Position numbers and translations under genes: made by a program. A stretch of DNA of 6,745 nucleotides from positions 1 to 6,745 of the forward strand of contig SKTN01000049.1 in the NCBI GenBank assembly GCA_007117945.1. Reading direction: 5' to 3'. This DNA comes from Nitriliruptoraceae bacterium. GTDB lineage: Bacteria; Actinomycetota; Nitriliruptoria; Nitriliruptorales; Nitriliruptoraceae. The notes under the pieces are model-generated. The model searched no databases and was not told the DNA's origin. It saw nothing but the letters and a program-made list of their open reading frames with translations. This document shows, piece by piece, positions 1-5,844 of the stretch (position 1 is the stretch's first letter; each line of letters starts with the position of its first letter).

Positions 1-114
1 GCGGCGCCATCGCGGCGTTCGGCGGCAGCTGGGTGATCGGGTCGGGTCGACGCTTCGGAACGCCGTGGACAGCACCGTGACACGTCGTCGACGATCCCCG
101 CGTCAAGATCTGGG

Positions 115-1191
115 CTAGATGTCACATGACGTGATGGCGCCGGTCTCGGTGTTCTCGTAGAGCGAGTCGAGGTAGGGAACCCAGTTGGGGTCGGCCTCCA
201 TCTGCCGGTGGCACTCTTCCATGTCGGCGAGAACCTGCGAGCACCAGCCCTCGTCCATCTCTGGGAAGCCCAGCCGGTCGCACGCGCTCGGAGCAGGCGC
301 GGGCTCTGGTTCGGGCTGTGGTGCAGGTTCGGGCTCCGGCTCGGGGGCCGGTTGTGGTTCGGGTGCAGGGGTGGTGTCCAGACGCGACACCTCGTCAGGC
401 GTCCAACTCGCGCCATCGAGGGACCAGTCGGTGACCACCTCCACGGCGTAGCCGTTGAGATGCGGTGCTTCTTCGCCCGGGGCGGGTTCGGACGTGTGGA
501 CCCGCAGGCGCTGGTCGACGATCTCGACGGCGCTGATGACCCCGTCCCACTTGCTGTAGGTGAGCACGGTCGGAAGTTGCTGAGGCGCGCCGTCCTCTCC
601 GTGGCCCCAGACCTCAACGGAGAACAGGTAGTCGTTCCCTAGGAAGCAGTCGGCGATGAACACCGCGTTGTCGGAACCGTCACCTGTCGCATCACCGAAC
701 ACCGCCTCGTCGGTGGCGACGCTGTACACCATCCCCGACGGGTACTCGTCGTCTGGATCAGGATCGTGGACCACGACGCCGGGCTCATCCCAGGGTGATG
801 CAGTCAGCTCCAGTTCACCGACCGCACCGTCCTCGGTGCAGTCGGTCGACCATCGCAGCGCCGTCCAGTCCACGGCCTGCAGGTCAACGACCTCGGGCTC
901 GGGCTCAGGTTCCGGTCCAGCAGCGACCAGCGCCGCCGCGCTGATCGCTGCGACGGCGCGTCCGCACCGCTCGTTCACGGCAGCGCGCAACTCGCCTTCA
1001 TCGAGCCCATCGCGACGCCCGCGCGCCACGGCGAGCTCGAACTCCTCGAAAGCGACCTCGTCCGAAGCTTGCCCGCCGATCGCGTCACAGATCGCGGTGG
1101 CAGCCGCGGCCACCGGGTCGTGCCCGCTGCAAGCTGTTCCGAGGAACGCGACGACCAGGACGGTCGCTGCGACCTGTCTGCCCGATCGCAC
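115..1191 (-). CDS. Putative secreted lipoprotein of unknown family with Pro/Glu linkers
   Basis: I do not recognise the family. The frame is open up to an ATG at 1296, but I choose the GTG at 1191 (358 aa): a GGGGGA ribosome site lies 4 bases upstream, and the protein then begins as a proper signal peptide (RSGR, hydrophobic VAATVLVVAFLG, then TAC). Cys21 is the likely lipidated residue, although Gly at -3 is a weak lipobox. Visible parts: a helical, acidic segment bounded by Cys35 and Cys76; a short (PE)4 spacer at 93-100; a central domain of about 105-270 with FGDATGDGSDNAVFIADC (residues 165-182), which resembles the Asp/Gly loops of FG-GAP/VCBS-type or actinobacterial lipoprotein beta domains; a Pro/Glu/Ala/Gln linker at 273-301; and a C-terminal module of 57 residues with Cys304, 317, 327 and 356. 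Eight cysteines beyond Cys21 would allow four disulfides, fitting an exported protein. A weak TTGACG hexamer at 1253-1248 may be its -35. No functional link to the sugar locus is visible. The CDS itself is near-certain; its role is unknown. Confidence 0.85.
   Translation of the reverse strand: MRSGRQVAATVLVVAFLGTACSGHDPVAAAATAICDAIGGQASDEVAFEEFELAVARGRRDGLDEGELRAAVNERCGRAVAAISAAALVAAGPEPEPEPEVVDLQAVDWTALRWSTDCTEDGAVGELELTASPWDEPGVVVHDPDPDDEYPSGMVYSVATDEAVFGDATGDGSDNAVFIADCFLGNDYLFSVEVWGHGEDGAPQQLPTVLTYSKWDGVISAVEIVDQRLRVHTSEPAPGEEAPHLNGYAVEVVTDWSLDGASWTPDEVSRLDTTPAPEPQPAPEPEPEPAPQPEPEPAPAPSACDRLGFPEMDEGWCSQVLADMEECHRQMEADPNWVPYLDSLYENTETGAITSCDI
289..375 (-). repeat. Pro/Glu/Ala/Gln repeat linker inside the lipoprotein
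   Basis: A degenerate hexanucleotide repeat encodes 29 residues (273-301) that start TTPAPEPQP and continue as alternating proline with Glu, Ala or Gln. Such stretches are typically extended, rigid spacers in exported proteins. Here it separates the central domain from the small cysteine-rich C-terminal module. Being a tandem repeat, it may vary in length between strains (inference). Confidence 0.8.
892..915 (-). repeat. Short (Pro-Glu)4 spacer inside the lipoprotein
   Basis: Four consecutive Pro-Glu dipeptides (residues 93-100) separate the N-terminal helical Cys35-Cys76 segment from the central beta-type domain. Together with the longer linker nearer the C-terminus, this gives three modules joined by two proline-rich spacers. 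Confidence 0.7.
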
Positions 1192-1195
1192 ATCG

Positions 1196-1201
1196 TCCCC
1201 C
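1196..1201 (-). promoter_or_regulatory. Ribosome binding site that decides the lipoprotein start
   Basis: GGGGGA reads on the minus strand 4 bases before the GTG at 1191. The upstream ATG at 1296 has no comparable site, and starting there would put 35 charged and polar residues ahead of the signal peptide. This supports the GTG start. Confidence 0.55.
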
Positions 1202-1353
1202 GTTGAGACCACGCCTGCACGGCTAGCTGACGACGCGACCCGGTGGCCGTCAACGGCACCGGAGGGCCACAGCAGCCGATCGCGACGTGATGCCATCTTG
1301 TCGTCCCGAGCCCGGGCGGTCTGAAGGGCCGAACGTCCCGGCTTCCGAGATGC

Positions 1354-1649
1354 TCATGTGGGGGCCACTGCCCGCCGAGGCACTCGGTCGCGAACCCCAG
1401 CAGACGCACCGACCGCTGCGCCGCCTGGCTCCCCGAGCAGCTGCCCGAGCACCCCTGGCGCGAACAGATCACTGGCGAACTCGGCGCATCCGCGCGGCGC
1501 CGGGTGCGAGCACCCTGCCGCCGGGCGGCGCGAAACCGCAGCTCATCGCCCGTCTCCCCGCACGTCATGTACCGGGGCAACACGACCGCAGACAGCTCGG
1601 GGTCCCAGTTGATGGAGATACCTGCGGGGGTCGAGTGCCCCACTCGCAT
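1354..1649 (-). pseudogene. Possible decayed gene remnant with a frameshift
   Basis: On the minus strand from the ATG at 1649, 36 of the first 42 codons end in G or C, and the translation is balanced and protein-like (for example AGISINWDPELSAVVLP, then YMTCGETGDELRF). After about position 1525 this frame turns into Arg/Gly/Ser-rich nonsense. A neighbouring frame instead becomes plausible (CAEFASDLFAPGVLGQLLGEP) and stops with TGA at 1356-1354. Joining the two would require one frame change between roughly 1560 and 1515. There is no ribosome site before the ATG, and the same frame stays open upstream into the repressor gene, so the ATG need not be a real start. I recognise no family. It could be a degraded gene, a sequencing error in a small gene, or chance. 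Confidence 0.25.
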
Positions 1650-1660
1650 CCAGGCCGTGC

Positions 1661-1690
1661 GTCGCCGCGCTGCGAGGCGCTCGCGGCGGC
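1661..1690 (-). terminator. Hairpin directly after the LacI-type repressor gene
   Basis: The arms GCCGCG (1664-1669) and CGCGGC (1682-1687) pair perfectly, extended by 1663-1688. Inside the loop a second GCG/CGC pairing closes around AGG (1672-1680). The structure begins at the base after the repressor stop codon (1691-1693). No T-run follows, which is common for GC-rich actinobacterial terminators, so this is a candidate only. Confidence 0.35.
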
Positions 1691-2713
1691 TCAGGCAACC
1701 GGTGGGATGTCACCCGAGGCGCGGTGCACGAGCGGCGCGTCAACGACCACCAGCTCCGCGTCGCGCTCGGGTTCCGCCAAGCGCCGCAGCAGCAACTGGG
1801 CCGCGCGGGCGCCCATGTCGCGTGGATCCTGGGCCACCACTGAGACCGAGGGCTCGAGCTGCTCAGCGAAGGGCAGATCGTCGAAGCCGAACAGCGCGAC
1901 GTCGTGCTGGCGCCCCGTGGCGTGGAGCGCGGCGATGGCCCCGCTGCTGATGCGGTCCTGGGCAGTGACCAGGGCCGTCGGCGGGGCTGGGGCGGCCAGG
2001 AGTTCGCGGGTGGTGCGGGCGGCGACCTCCACCTGATCCACCCCGGTGCGTTCCCACGCCGGGACACCTGCAGCCTCCACGGCCTCCCGGTAGCCGGCCA
2101 GGCGCTCGCCTGCGGTCCACACCGCGGTTCGACCACCGAGGAAGGCGATGCGCTCGTGCCCACGGCCCACCAGGTGCTCCACCGCCCGACGCATGCTGCC
2201 GCGGTTGCTGCTGACGACGGTGTCGCAGGCGGGATCGGTCATCACCCGGTCCACACACACCACGGGGGTTCCGTAGCCGATCTCGCGCGCCAGCAGCGTG
2301 TCGCTGCCCTCCGCTGCTGCGACGACGAGGCCGTCCACCCGGAAGTCGATCAACGCCTCGAGGAGCTCCCGCTCGCGCGCGGGGCTCGCGTCGGTCGAGC
2401 CGGCCATCAGCAGGACCCCCTGGGCAGCCAGAACGTCCTCCAGCCCCCGGTACACCGCAGCGAAGAAGGGGTTCGCCGCGTCGACCTGCACGTAGCCGAC
2501 GGTACGTGCGGTCGTGCCCGCTGCGAGGTCGCGTGCGCGACGATCCGGGCGGTAGCCCAGCTCCTCGATCGCGGCGTGGATGCGCTCGGCGAGCTCCGGG
2601 CGAACGTGGGCCTCCCCGTTGACGACCCGGGACACGGACTTGAGGCTGACCCCGGCGCGCTGGGCGACGTCGGTCATCGTGGGGCGTGAGGGGCGCTGTC
2701 GCGAGTTCTCCAT
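1691..2713 (-). CDS. LacI-family transcriptional repressor, probable regulator of the divergent alpha-glucoside genes
   Basis: The product is 340 aa, the usual LacI/GalR length. Residues 12-33 are the helix-turn-helix (TMTDVAQRAGVSLKSVSRVVNG), with recognition helix SLKSVSRVV. The hinge helix (RRARDLAAG, about 58-66) keeps the leucine that these proteins insert at the centre of the operator. From about 70 to 334 follows the periplasmic-binding-protein-like effector and dimerisation domain, with NPFF at 81-84, the SNRG...RAVEHLVGRGH segment, AGYREAVEAAG, and the C-terminal FGFDDLPFAEQLEPSVSVVAQ motif. I place the start at the ATG at 2713. It has no Shine-Dalgarno, but it falls exactly at the predicted +1 of a TATCCT -10 box, as in a leaderless mRNA. 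An in-frame extension upstream to 2827 would run through the operators and is rejected. Two palindromes in the divergent promoter region suggest autorepression plus control of the binding protein and glucosidase. The likely inducer is an alpha-glucoside or its product (inference from context). Similar in position to rhizobial aglR. Confidence 0.93.
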   Translation of the reverse strand: MENSRQRPSRPTMTDVAQRAGVSLKSVSRVVNGEAHVRPELAERIHAAIEELGYRPDRRARDLAAGTTARTVGYVQVDAANPFFAAVYRGLEDVLAAQGVLLMAGSTDASPARERELLEALIDFRVDGLVVAAAEGSDTLLAREIGYGTPVVCVDRVMTDPACDTVVSSNRGSMRRAVEHLVGRGHERIAFLGGRTAVWTAGERLAGYREAVEAAGVPAWERTGVDQVEVAARTTRELLAAPAPPTALVTAQDRISSGAIAALHATGRQHDVALFGFDDLPFAEQLEPSVSVVAQDPRDMGARAAQLLLRRLAEPERDAELVVVDAPLVHRASGDIPPVA

Positions 2714-2719
2714 GCCGAC

Positions 2720-2750
2720 AGGATAGACGCGGCCTTGACAGCGCTGTCTA
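2720..2750 (-). promoter_or_regulatory. Predicted leaderless promoter of the LacI-type gene
   Basis: On the minus strand, TAGACA (2750-2745, the right half of the left operator) serves as -35 and TATCCT (2725-2720) as -10, with a rather long 19-base spacer. The base seven positions after the -10 box is the A of the ATG at 2713, which predicts a transcript with no leader. The -35 lies inside an operator palindrome, so the repressor would block its own promoter. Confidence 0.45.
2735..2750. promoter_or_regulatory. Operator O1, LacI-type palindrome
   Basis: TTGACAGCGCTGTCTA is a 16-base palindrome with one mismatched pair (positions 2 and 15). The central CG step and half-site pattern are typical of LacI-family operators. 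It contains the -35 hexamers of both divergent promoters: TTGACA on the plus strand and TAGACA on the minus strand. Confidence 0.8.
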
Positions 2751-2763
2751 CTCGTGGCAATCT
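2735..2763 (+). promoter_or_regulatory. Predicted promoter of the sugar-binding protein and glucosidase genes
   Basis: TTGACA (2735-2740) is a perfect -35, followed after 17 bases by CAATCT (2758-2763), a weak -10 that keeps the A at position 2 and the T at position 6. Transcription would start near 2770, at the left edge of operator O2, leaving a leader of about 46 bases with a good ribosome site. The weak -10 is the main doubt. Confidence 0.45.
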
Positions 2764-2768
2764 GGATG

Positions 2769-2784
2769 TTGACAGCGCTGTCAA
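2769..2784. promoter_or_regulatory. Operator O2, perfect LacI-type palindrome
   Basis: TTGACAGCGCTGTCAA is a perfect 16-base palindrome centred 34 bases from O1. It covers the predicted transcription start of the binding-protein gene, the position of the primary operator in classical LacI systems. The two sites share 15 of 16 bases, which strongly implies one dimeric regulator, most simply the divergent LacI-type protein. Confidence 0.85.
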
Positions 2785-2799
2785 GCCTGGCGGCGCCTC

Positions 2800-2806
2800 G
2801 GAGGAG
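2800..2806 (+). promoter_or_regulatory. Ribosome binding site of the sugar-binding protein gene
   Basis: GGAGGAG lies 9 bases before the ATG at 2816. The ATG at 2807 abuts it and the GTG at 2810 is only 3 bases away, too close for initiation. This favours 2816. Confidence 0.65.
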
Positions 2807-2815
2807 ATGGTGAGG

Positions 2816-4123
2816 ATGGACTGGCACACGAGACGACGGATCGCCATCAGCGGCGCCATACTGGCGGGCGCCCTGGTGCTGGCCGCCTGTGGCGAGGACG
2901 CAGGCGACCCCGATGCCGGGGAGTTCGCCGGCGAGAGCGTGCAGGTGCTGGGTGGCTTCACCTCACCAGCGGACGATGCGTTCCGACAGGCTGTGGAGGG
3001 ATTCGAGGAGGCCACCGGCGCCACCGTGGAGTACCAGGGGTCCGCGGACTTCGAGCAACTCATCCGCTCACGCGTGGACGGTGGGAACCCTCCGGACATC
3101 GGCATGATCCCCCAACCGGGTCTGCTGGGGCAGTTCGTGGCCCAGGAGCAGGTCCGGCCCCTCGATGACATCGTGGACACCGAACAGCTCGAGGAGACCC
3201 TGATCCCCGGGCTGTTCGACATCGGCACCTACGACGGCCAGTACTACGGGCTGCCCCGGGTGATCGCGCTCAAGAGCAGCGTCTGGTACCCGCCGCAGGC
3301 CTTCGAAGAGCGCGGCTACGAGCTCCCCGAGACCTGGGCTGAGCTCGAGGAACTCACCGAGACGATCGCCACAGAGGGCGACGTTGCCCCCTGGTGCCTC
3401 GGCATCGAGTCGGCAGGCGCAACCGGCTGGGTCATCACCGACTGGATCGAGGACATCCTGCTCCGCAGCGCGGGTCCGGACGTCTACGAGGACTGGGTGA
3501 CCGGCGACATCGGGTTCAGCTCCCCCGAGGTGCTGGAGGCTGCCAGGACCTTCGAGGACCTGCTGCTCACCGAGGGGCACACCTTCGGTGGCCGCGGCGC
3601 GATCCTGGGGACCCCCTACGGCGACGCTCCCCTACCGATGTTCGAGGAGGAGCCGGACTGCCTGCTGCACCGCCAGGCGAGCTTCATCAGCGGCTTCTTC
3701 CCGGGTGACGCGGTAGAGGGTGAGGACGTGGACGTCTTCTACCTGCCCCCGATGGAGGATGGTTTCGACGGCAACCCCGTGAACGGTTCCGGTGACCTCG
3801 CGGCGCTGTTCACCGACAACCCCGCCGCCGAGGCACTCATGCGCTACATGAGCGACCCGGAGTGGCTGGGGCCCCAGATCGACACCGGCTTCGACTTCTC
3901 ACCCCACCAGACCTTCCCGATCGAGGAGTACCCGAGCGAAGCGCAGCGCGCACAGGCCGAGTACCTGCGCGACGCCGACGCCTTCGCCTTCGACGCCTCC
4001 GACCGCATGCCCGCCGAGGTGGGCGCCGGGACCTTCTGGACACGGATGGTGTCCTGGATCAACCAGGAGCTCACCCTTGAGGAGGCGATGGAGGAGATCG
4101 ACGCCTCCTGGCCCGAGAGCTGA
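2816..4123 (+). CDS. Extracellular solute-binding lipoprotein of a carbohydrate ABC importer, probably for alpha-glucosides (AglE-like)
   Basis: The product is 435 aa, normal for family 1 extracellular solute-binding proteins, and would sit on the outer face of the membrane. The N-terminus MDWHTRRR is followed by a hydrophobic stretch and the lipobox LAAC with lipidated Cys25. The mature protein opens with a first beta strand (SVQVLGGF, 41-48), a FRQAVEGFEEATG helix, NPPDIGMIPQPGLL (91-104), YYGLPRVIALKSSVWYPP (143-160) at the domain crossover, then the PWCLGIESAGATGW and TDWIEDILLRSAGPDVYEDW segments (192-227) that I associate with alpha-glucoside binding proteins of the AglE type. Cys194 and Cys282 are the only other cysteines. 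Its operators lie just upstream, and the GH13 glucosidase follows 75 bases downstream on the same strand. Membrane permeases and an ATPase, which it needs for transport, are absent from this window. The binding-protein call is firm; the exact sugar (maltose, sucrose, trehalose or another alpha-glucoside) is inference. Confidence 0.92.
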   Translation: MDWHTRRRIAISGAILAGALVLAACGEDAGDPDAGEFAGESVQVLGGFTSPADDAFRQAVEGFEEATGATVEYQGSADFEQLIRSRVDGGNPPDIGMIPQPGLLGQFVAQEQVRPLDDIVDTEQLEETLIPGLFDIGTYDGQYYGLPRVIALKSSVWYPPQAFEERGYELPETWAELEELTETIATEGDVAPWCLGIESAGATGWVITDWIEDILLRSAGPDVYEDWVTGDIGFSSPEVLEAARTFEDLLLTEGHTFGGRGAILGTPYGDAPLPMFEEEPDCLLHRQASFISGFFPGDAVEGEDVDVFYLPPMEDGFDGNPVNGSGDLAALFTDNPAAEALMRYMSDPEWLGPQIDTGFDFSPHQTFPIEEYPSEAQRAQAEYLRDADAFAFDASDRMPAEVGAGTFWTRMVSWINQELTLEEAMEEIDASWPES

Positions 4124-4135
4124 CCCCCACCGGCC

Positions 4136-4169
4136 CGGCCCGGCCGCGCACCACCATGCGGCCGGGCCG
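4136..4169 (+). repeat. Perfect 12-bp hairpin between the binding-protein and glucosidase genes
   Basis: CGGCCCGGCCGC (4136-4147) pairs without mismatch with GCGGCCGGGCCG (4158-4169) around a 10-base loop, beginning 13 bases after the binding-protein stop. No T-run follows. In sugar ABC operons such as malE-malF, an intercistronic stem after the binding-protein gene protects the upstream mRNA and lowers expression of the genes behind it. The same could apply here, or it could be a leaky terminator (inference). Confidence 0.65.
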
Positions 4170-4186
4170 CGCCCCTGGGATGAGGG

Positions 4187-4192
4187 AAGGAG
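4187..4192 (+). promoter_or_regulatory. Ribosome binding site of the alpha-glucosidase gene
   Basis: AAGGAG with a 6-base spacer before the ATG at 4199 is near-ideal and fixes the start. It lies between two strong predicted stems (4136-4169 and 4223-4245), which may affect its accessibility. Confidence 0.75.
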
Positions 4193-4198
4193 CCCCTG

Positions 4199-5839
4199 AT
4201 GACGCGCTCAGGCACCACCGACGCGGGACCCGGTACGGGTCCCGCCGCACACCCGACCGGGTCCGGCCGCGCACCGCACCCGTGGTGGACGCAGGCCATC
4301 GGCTACCAGGTGTACCTGCGGTCCTTCAACGACCACGACGGTGACGGCATCGGCGATCTCCCGGGCCTGGCCGCCAGGTTGGACCACATCGCCAGGCTGG
4401 GTGCCGACTACCTGTGGATCACGCCCTTCTACCCCTCCCCACAGGCCGATCACGGCTACGACGTGAGCGACTATACCGGTGTCGATCCGCGCTTCGGTCG
4501 CCTGTCGGACCTCGATGCGGTGGTGGACCGGGCCCACGCGTTCGGACTGCGCGTGGTCATCGACGTGGTCCCCAACCACACCTCCGATCGACACCCGTGG
4601 TTCCAGGACGCGCTGACGGGCCCCGACGCCACCTACCGCGACCACTACGTCTGGCGTGACCCCGCACCCGGGGGTGGCCCACCGAACAACTGGGTCAGCA
4701 AGTTCGGCGGCCCGGCGTGGACCTGGCACGCCGCCTCCGGCCAGTACTTCATGCACACCTTCCTCCCGCAGCAACCCGACCTCAACTGGGCCAACCCGGC
4801 GGTCCACCGGGCCTTCGAGGACATCCTGCGCTTCTGGCTCGCACGGGGCGTGGACGGCTTCCGCATCGACACAGCCCACCTGCTCACCGAGGATCCCCTG
4901 TACCGGGACAACCCACGGCTGCACGAGGTCGATGCCGCGGCCGATGCGGAGGCGGTCTACGCCTCCTTCGAGCACCGTCACGATCTCGACCAGCCGGACG
5001 TCGTCGACATCTACCGGCGCTGGCGGGAGATCACCGACCCCGCGGGCGCCCTCCTCCTCGGTGAGGTGGGGCTGTTCACGGCCGAGCCGGTCGGGCGCTA
5101 CGTGGCCGACGGCGTCCTCGACCTCGCCTTCTACTTCCCGGCCCTCAAGGTGGGCTGGGATGCGCGCGCCATCCGCGAGGTGCTGGAAGAGGGGGTAACC
5201 CACGGTGGTGCACGCCTCGCCTGGCCCCTGTCCAGCCACGATGACCCGCGAGCCACCCAGCGCTTCGGCGGCGGGCCAGGCGGGGCCGACCGCGCGCTGG
5301 CCTACCTCGCCCTGCTCGGCGGACTGCCAGGGAACACCTTCCTGCTGCAGGGCGACGAGCTCGGCCTCGACGCCTCGCAGCTCCCCCCCGAGCGCCGGGC
5401 CGATCCTGTCGCAACCCGCGGGGGTGGGGCGGGGCGGGATGCCTCGCGCACACCGATGCCGTGGTCCGACAGGCCAGGCTTCGGCTTCACCACGGGCGAG
5501 CCGTGGCTGCCCTTCCCCACCGACCTCGACGTCGAGCACACCGCCGCCCGCCAGGAGGTGGTCCCAGACTCAGCCCTGGCGCGCACCCGCCGCCTGTTCA
5601 CGGTCCGCCGGCACCTCCCGGACCTCCTCGGCACCGCACCTGTCGAGTGGCTGCACAGCGCGGACGACGTGGTCGCCTACCGCCGGGGGCGCACGGTGGT
5701 GGCCATGAACCTCGCCCCGACCACCAGGCCCCGGCCCGGTGGCGCGGCGCTCGTCGAGCGCTACCGCAGCAGCCCGGCGTCACCTGACGACGGCAACGAC
5801 ATCCCGGCCGACACCACGGTGCTGCTGACGTCCCCCTGA
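4199..5839 (+). CDS. Cytoplasmic GH13 alpha-glucosidase (AglA-like, oligo-1,6-glucosidase type)
   Basis: The 546-aa enzyme belongs to glycoside hydrolase family 13 and should release glucose from imported alpha-glucosides. After a 28-residue Gly/Pro/Thr-rich extension, the barrel starts at WWTQAIGYQVYLRSF (29-43). The metal loop Asp45-x-Asp47-x-Asp49-x-Ile51-x-Asp53 matches the oligo-1,6-glucosidase pattern. Conserved regions: DVVPNH (122-127); QPDLN (192-196), diagnostic of this subfamily; GFRIDTAHL with nucleophile Asp224; LLLGEVG with acid/base Glu289; SSHDDPR with third acid Asp348; and RTPMPW (417-422). Thr225 directly after the nucleophile is the residue that in yeast-type enzymes goes with alpha-1,4 rather than alpha-1,6 preference (Val). 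Ser346 replaces the usual Asn of the NHD motif, an oddity close to the active site. A C-terminal beta domain runs from about 455. No signal peptide is present, so it acts inside the cell. It is presumably cotranscribed with the binding-protein gene and under the same LacI-type control. Substrate is open: maltose, sucrose, trehalose or isomaltose types. Confidence 0.93.
   Translation: MTRSGTTDAGPGTGPAAHPTGSGRAPHPWWTQAIGYQVYLRSFNDHDGDGIGDLPGLAARLDHIARLGADYLWITPFYPSPQADHGYDVSDYTGVDPRFGRLSDLDAVVDRAHAFGLRVVIDVVPNHTSDRHPWFQDALTGPDATYRDHYVWRDPAPGGGPPNNWVSKFGGPAWTWHAASGQYFMHTFLPQQPDLNWANPAVHRAFEDILRFWLARGVDGFRIDTAHLLTEDPLYRDNPRLHEVDAAADAEAVYASFEHRHDLDQPDVVDIYRRWREITDPAGALLLGEVGLFTAEPVGRYVADGVLDLAFYFPALKVGWDARAIREVLEEGVTHGGARLAWPLSSHDDPRATQRFGGGPGGADRALAYLALLGGLPGNTFLLQGDELGLDASQLPPERRADPVATRGGGAGRDASRTPMPWSDRPGFGFTTGEPWLPFPTDLDVEHTAARQEVVPDSALARTRRLFTVRRHLPDLLGTAPVEWLHSADDVVAYRRGRTVVAMNLAPTTRPRPGGAALVERYRSSPASPDDGNDIPADTTVLLTSP
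4223..4245 (+). repeat. Perfect 10-bp inverted repeat in the first codons of the glucosidase
   Basis: GCGGGACCCG (4223-4232) pairs perfectly with CGGGTCCCGC (4236-4245) around GTA, within codons 9-16 (AGPGTGPA), 24 bases after the first base of the start codon. It lies in the low-complexity N-terminal extension, where the protein sequence is probably weakly constrained. It could tune translation, or simply reflect GC-rich Gly/Pro codons. Confidence 0.6.
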
Positions 5840-5844
5840 CTGGT

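Larger units (their letters stand above)
1192..1690. other. Intergenic stretch of about 500 bases without a confident gene
   Basis: This lies between the start of the lipoprotein and the end of the LacI-type gene. It must hold the lipoprotein promoter; the only candidate I see is TTGACG at 1253-1248 with a poor TCAGCT -10 at 1230-1225 (17-base spacer). It also holds a hairpin right after the repressor stop codon and a minus-strand stretch with coding-like codon bias that is broken by a frame change. Plus-strand open frames here are rich in Arg, Ala, Pro and Ser and look like shadows. No tRNA-like or IS-end structure was noticed. Confidence 0.5.

Noticed and set aside
3..80. Open plus-strand frame from the left edge ending in TGA at 78-80 (translation includes AAFGGSWVIGSGRRFGTPW).
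   Set aside because: Third-position GC is about 80% over 25 codons, so it could be the tail of an upstream gene. However, it is too short to assign, and another plus frame (to 118) and minus frames are also open here.
185..642. Plus-strand open frames rich in Gly-Ser opposite the Pro/Glu linker.
   Set aside because: The Gly-Ser repeat is just the complementary reading of the Pro/Glu repeat; there is no ribosome site or sensible protein outside it.
1192..1296. Longer lipoprotein start at the ATG at 1296.
   Set aside because: It would add 35 mostly polar and charged residues before the signal peptide and lacks a ribosome site; the GTG at 1191 has GGGGGA upstream and gives a normal signal peptide.
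1287..2036. Plus-strand open frame of 249 codons across the intergenic stretch and the end of the repressor gene.
   Set aside because: Its Arg/Ala/Pro/Ser composition is typical of out-of-frame GC-rich DNA, and half of it lies antisense to the repressor's conserved C-terminus.
2735..2815. Binding-protein start at the TTG at 2735 or the ATG at 2807.
   Set aside because: The first lies inside the operator/-35 element and the second abuts the GGAGGAG site with no spacer. The ATG at 2816 gives a standard lipoprotein signal and proper spacing.
4208..5539. Minus-strand open frame of 443 codons opposite the glucosidase.
   Set aside because: It is a high-GC shadow: Val/Gly/Glu-rich without motifs, fully overlapped by a GH13 gene with all catalytic regions intact.
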